Origin: UMGS172 sp045592985
GTDB lineage: Bacteria; Bacillota; Clostridia; Oscillospirales; Acutalibacteraceae
DNA length: 43,298 bases
Direction of reading: 5' to 3'
NCBI GenBank assembly: GCA_045592985.1
Contig: JAZNVU010000009.1
Coordinates: 1 to 43,298 of the forward strand
Positions 40,481 through 43,298 of the stretch are shown here, in pieces. The notes under the pieces were generated by a model. The model made no database searches, was not told the DNA's origin, and saw only the letters and a list, made by a program, of their open reading frames with translations. The stretch's first letter is position 1. Every line of letters begins with the position of its first letter. Position numbers and translations under genes: made by a program.

Positions 40481-41170
40481 ATGGAAACATTTTTACAGCA
40501 GTTTCCGATAGTAATAAGTTCGCTAAACGAAGGCTTTGTTCAGACGTTAAAACTTTTTATAGTAACGCTTTTGGGTGCTCTGCCTTTGGGACTTGTTATT
40601 TCATTCTGCTCAAAAAGTAAATTCAAACCGCTTAAATGGTTTACAAGAACGGTTATATGGATAGTAAGAGGAAGTCCTCTTATGCTCCAACTTCTCATAA
40701 TATTCTACGGTCCGGGACTTATTTTTGGATTTCCTATTTGGGGCGGTGGAGAAACGGGCAGATTTGTCGCGTCGGCGGTTGCGTTTATCATAAACTATGC
40801 CTGCTATTTTTCCGAAATTTTCCGAAGCGGCATCGAAGGTGTACCGAGAGGTCAGCAGGAAGCAGGTCAAGTGCTTGGAATGACCAAATCGCAAATCTTC
40901 TTTAAGGTCACCTTGTTGCAGATGATTAAAAGAATAGTGCCCCCGATGTCCAACGAAATAATTACACTTGTTAAGGACACCTCTTTAGCACGTGTAATTG
41001 CTTTGCAGGAAATCATATGGAATGCCGAAGCCTTTACCACCGTTTCTCACGGTATAAGAGGCGCAATATGGCCTTTGTTCTTTACCGGAGTTTACTACCT
41101 CGCTTTCAACGGACTTCTCACCATTTTGCTTGGCAAACTTGAGAAAAAACTTAGTTATTTCCAGGTTTAA
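40481..41170 (+). CDS. Polar amino-acid ABC transporter, permease
   Basis: The 229-residue HisM/GlnP-type permease (His/Glu/Gln/Arg/opine family). Several hydrophobic helices follow GFVQTLKLFIVTLLGALPLGLVI, with WIVRGSPLMLQLLIIFYG and the ATPase-contacting EAA loop FRSGIEGVPRGQQEAGQVLGM. AAAGGAG precedes ATG 40481. It is the only permease gene, so the channel is presumably a homodimer. Confidence 0.95.
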   Translation: METFLQQFPIVISSLNEGFVQTLKLFIVTLLGALPLGLVISFCSKSKFKPLKWFTRTVIWIVRGSPLMLQLLIIFYGPGLIFGFPIWGGGETGRFVASAVAFIINYACYFSEIFRSGIEGVPRGQQEAGQVLGMTKSQIFFKVTLLQMIKRIVPPMSNEIITLVKDTSLARVIALQEIIWNAEAFTTVSHGIRGAIWPLFFTGVYYLAFNGLLTILLGKLEKKLSYFQV

Positions 41171-41182
41171 GGAGGGTGAAAA

Positions 41183-41935
41183 ATGTCTGTACTTAAAGTT
41201 AGTAATCTTTGTAAAAAATTCGGTAAAACCGAGGTTTTAAAAGGTATTGATTTTTCTATCGAAAAAGGCGATGTTTTGTCGATTATCGGTTCGTCGGGTA
41301 GCGGTAAAACTACCCTTTTGAGATGTCTTAATTCGCTCGAATTTGCCGATAAAGGAACAATAACCGTCAACGACACCGTTATTTTCGACGGCAACAGCAA
41401 CGAAAAAGTTAGCGATGAAGAACTTAGACAAAAAAGGCTTCATTTCGGTCTTGTTTTCCAATCGTTTAATCTTTTCCCGCAGTATACTGCCTTGCAGAAT
41501 ATTACATTGGCACCTAATTTGCTCAAAAAGGATACCCCCGAAAATATTGAGGCGCGCGCACGTGAACTTGTTGATATGGTAGGTCTTACTGGTAAAGAAA
41601 ACAACTATCCATGTGAACTGTCGGGAGGTCAACAACAACGTGTTGCAATAGCCAGAGCATTGGCGCTCGACCCCGAAATTTTGTGCTTTGACGAGCCGAC
41701 AAGTGCATTAGACCCCGAACTCACAGGTGAAGTTTTGAAGGTTATGCGCTCTTTGGCGGATAAAAACATGACCATGGTGGTTGTCACCCACGAAATGGCT
41801 TTTGCAAAAGATGTTTCAAGTAAAATTATTTTTATGGATGACGGCGTTATAGCCGAAAGCGGTAGTCCCGACGAGGTTTTTGGAAGCCCTAAAACCGAGC
41901 GCTTGAAAGAATTTCTTGCATCATACAGCAAATAA
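41183..41935 (+). CDS. Polar amino-acid ABC transporter, ATPase
   Basis: The 250-residue GlnQ/HisP-type ATPase: Walker A GSSGSGKTT (36-44), Q-loop LVFQSFNLFPQ, signature LSGGQQQRVAIARAL, Walker B ILCFDEPTSALDPE and H-loop VVTHEM. It follows the permease by 12 bases, with AAGGAGGG between, and completes a three-gene importer operon that ends at a hairpin. Confidence 0.97.
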   Translation: MSVLKVSNLCKKFGKTEVLKGIDFSIEKGDVLSIIGSSGSGKTTLLRCLNSLEFADKGTITVNDTVIFDGNSNEKVSDEELRQKRLHFGLVFQSFNLFPQYTALQNITLAPNLLKKDTPENIEARARELVDMVGLTGKENNYPCELSGGQQQRVAIARALALDPEILCFDEPTSALDPELTGEVLKVMRSLADKNMTMVVVTHEMAFAKDVSSKIIFMDDGVIAESGSPDEVFGSPKTERLKEFLASYSK

Positions 41936-41936
41936 T

Positions 41937-41980
41937 AAAAACTCTCTTGTTTACTTAGTAAATAGGAGAGTTTTATTTTT
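41937..41980 (+). terminator. Terminator of the amino-acid ABC operon
   Basis: AAAACTCTC/GAGAGTTTT with an inner GTTTACT/AGTAAAT stem, followed by ATTTTT. Confidence 0.75.
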
Positions 41981-42037
41981 TGAATATTGGTTTTTGAAAA
42001 GGGGAAAATAGAAAAAACTATTTGGAGGATGGATTTT

Positions 42038-42697
42038 GTGTTGGAACAACAAGGCAGAACCGTAAAGTTGCAAAAAAATATAAAAATAACATCGTTTGCG
42101 TCGGTGGTAGGACCCAAAGAATCAGAGGGACCATTGGCAGACCTTTTTGATATAAGGTCGGACGACGAGTTTTTTGAGGAAAAATCGTTCGAAAAGGCAG
42201 AAAGCAAACTACAACAAATGTCGGTTGAAACTACGCTCAAAAAAGCAGGAGTTGACAAATCATCGATAGACCTCATTTTTGCAGGCGACCTACTTAACCA
42301 GTGTATTGGAAGCGCTTATGGATTAAGGGATTTTGGTATTCCGTTTGTAGGGCTTTACGGAGCGTGTTCTACTATGGCTTTGTCGATGATAATGGCATCG
42401 ATGTCGATAGAAGCTGGTGCGGCAAAAAGGGCAGTTGCGGTGACGTCGTCACACTTTTGCAGCAGTGAGCGACAGTTCAGGTTTCCGCTTGAATACGGCG
42501 GACAGCGTACTCCAACAGCACAATGGACGGTTACTGGTTCAGGCTCGGTGCTTTTAGAAGAGGGCGCTGACATCCAAAGTTCGGTCAGGGTAAAAGCCTT
42601 TACAGTAGGCAAAATCATCGACCTTGGAGTTAGCGACATGAATAACATGGGTGCCGCCATGGCACCTGATGATGTTAAAATAAGACCATACCCATAG
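42038..42697 (+). pseudogene. spoVAD: Stage V sporulation protein AD, truncated
   Basis: The N-terminal two-thirds of SpoVAD, the thiolase-fold protein that handles dipicolinic acid uptake into spores. Visible segments are FASVVGPKESEGPL, the DLLNQCIGSAYGLR segment, FVGLYGACSTMALSM and SSHFCSSERQFRFPLEYGGQRTPTAQWTVTGSGS. Full SpoVAD is about 335-340 residues; this frame stops after about 219. The normal sequence ends near MGAAMAP, and the last residues and stop come from the left end of a MITE-like element. GTG 42038 is the likely start, nine bases after GGAGG. spoVAC and spoVAE are absent. The remaining third does not resume after the element. Confidence 0.88.
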
Positions 42698-42876
42698 GGT
42701 TACGGCGTTCGGGATTTAGACTTGTTTTCGGTTGTTATTTCCGCTTTGGCGGTGTTAAAAATGCTCGAAATGCAGTAAAGCATTTCTCCGCTTTTCGCCT
42801 TGCCAAAACGAAAATAATTTAAACCCTAAAAAACTTCGTCACACCCAAACACCGCTACCCTCGAAGGTATGGTCTT
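42682..42876. mobile_element. MITE-like element, 195 bp
   Basis: Perfect 11-bp terminal inverted repeats, AAGACCATACC and GGTATGGTCTT, bound the element. Similarity continues inward with one indel (AGGGTTACGGCGTT on the left, AGGGTAGCGGTGTT on the right read inward), giving about 27-bp imperfect ends. There is no open frame inside; an internal AAATGC/GCATTT hairpin is present. It carries the stop codon of spoVAD. No target duplication is evident because the right flank is unrelated to spoVAD. Confidence 0.7.
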
Positions 42877-42907
42877 TTTCTACACATAAATCTACATAAA
42901 GGGAGGT

Positions 42908-43075
42908 TCATCGCACTACATAATCTACATTCATAAAGGATAAACTGTCAAAAATACTTATCGTCAACGTCTGCTTTTTCACGCTCGTGTTCTTAATCGC
43001 TCTCTCTTGCAACCTGATGTTCAACCCCAGACATGCACCCCTCCTCAATGGTGGTACAGTTATGTGGTGATTCAA
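42908..43075 (-). CDS. Short open frame of unknown status, 55 aa
   Basis: A frame from TTG 43075 would encode MNHHITVPPLRRGACLGLNI and continue to NVDYVVR. It has no ribosome site or recognised family, and the frame is open further upstream without an ATG. An overlapping frame from an ATG at about 43035, with GGAGGGG upstream, gives only 13 residues. It may be the remnant of a mobile or spliced gene; listed only because the interval is otherwise empty. Confidence 0.2.
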   Translation of the reverse strand: MNHHITVPPLRRGACLGLNIRLQERAIKNTSVKKQTLTISIFDSLSFMNVDYVVR

Positions 43076-43105
43076 ATCGTAATAGTGGAATTTTTCATAA
43101 TTATA

Positions 43106-43114
43106 TGATATAAT
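43106..43114 (+). promoter_or_regulatory. Extended -10 promoter of the partial GNAT gene
   Basis: TGATATAAT is an extended -10; the -35 region is weak. Confidence 0.5.
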
Positions 43115-43148
43115 CAGTTTGATATATAAGAATTTGTAGGTGCGTGCA

Positions 43149-43298
43149 ATGAACCTAATAGAATTAACTCACAAGAACGATATTTTACAAACATATGAGA
43201 TTTACAAACACTGTATGTTTATGCCTACCGAAGAAAAGTTTAATAAGAAAGTAGAACAATTTCTGAATAATAACTCTGTAAAAATCTTTGCTTGTTTT
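43149..43298 (+). CDS. N-terminus of a probable GNAT-family acetyltransferase (3' end outside window)
   Basis: An open frame of 50 codons reaches the window end. The product starts MNLIELTHKNDILQTYEIYK and has CMFMPTEEKFNKKVEQFLNN, then VKIFAC, resembling the first helices and strand of a GNAT domain. No acetyl-CoA motif is visible yet because the gene is cut off. The ribosome site is weak (TAGGTGCG). Identification is tentative. Confidence 0.55.
   Translation, partial: MNLIELTHKNDILQTYEIYKHCMFMPTEEKFNKKVEQFLNNNSVKIFACF

Noticed and set aside
41629..42276. 215-codon minus-strand frame across the ATPase gene and spoVAD
   Set aside because: It spans two real genes and a terminator on the other strand; low-complexity serine-rich translation is typical of antisense frames.

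Overview
The window looks like chromosomal DNA of a low-GC, spore-forming Clostridia-type Firmicute, most like the gut Oscillospirales/Ruminococcaceae group. The signs are strong AGGAGG-type ribosome sites, TTGACA/TATAAT promoters, a SpoIIQ-like M23 protein, a spoVAD remnant, arginine genes of the type-2 argC/argJ kind, and several short conserved 'clostridial' hypothetical genes. All assignments come from reading the sequence; no database search was run.

Layout. 1-475: 3' end of an IS3-family insertion sequence. 583-4659: prfC (RF3), then a two-gene membrane locus with a LemA-family protein. 4711-9999 (minus): a tightly overlapping operon of two half-size TauE/SafE proteins, UbiD, UbiA, UbiX, a NitT/TauT-type binding protein and a permease, followed by a small membrane protein. 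10209-13812: a heterodimeric ABC exporter. 13953-14978: ilvE. 15361-18056: an XRE regulator, then nagB and a glmM gene fused to an N-terminal XRE domain. 18321-28281: complete arginine synthesis from glutamate, as argGH on plus and argCJBDF on minus. Between them lie two tandem, independently transcribed structured RNAs, an AbrB-like gene and queH.

28540-34460: a polytopic membrane protein, an isolated 5S rRNA gene, nadBC, small hypothetical genes, a pyridoxal/pyridoxamine kinase and rsmE. 34522-38260: tRNA-Arg(CCU) preceded by a truncated copy of its own 5' half, a GH3 beta-N-acetylhexosaminidase, a GNAT protein and a flavin-reductase-like protein. 38502-41935: a SpoIIQ-like protein, a candidate small RNA and a polar amino-acid ABC importer. 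42038-43298: spoVAD cut off at a 195-bp MITE-like element, then a partial GNAT gene.

How the genes fit together. Arginine synthesis is split into two transcription units with ArgR-box-like sequences at both promoters. NagB and the HTH-GlmM fusion both act on glucosamine-6-phosphate, so the fusion may be a self-regulating sensor. The UbiD/UbiA/UbiX operon with an aromatic-acid-type importer has no upstream quinone-ring genes in view, which fits salvage of a prenylatable quinone precursor. The tandem structured RNAs (21640-22002) are the strongest candidate for something undescribed: their stems covary between copies, and a second possible pairing is conserved.
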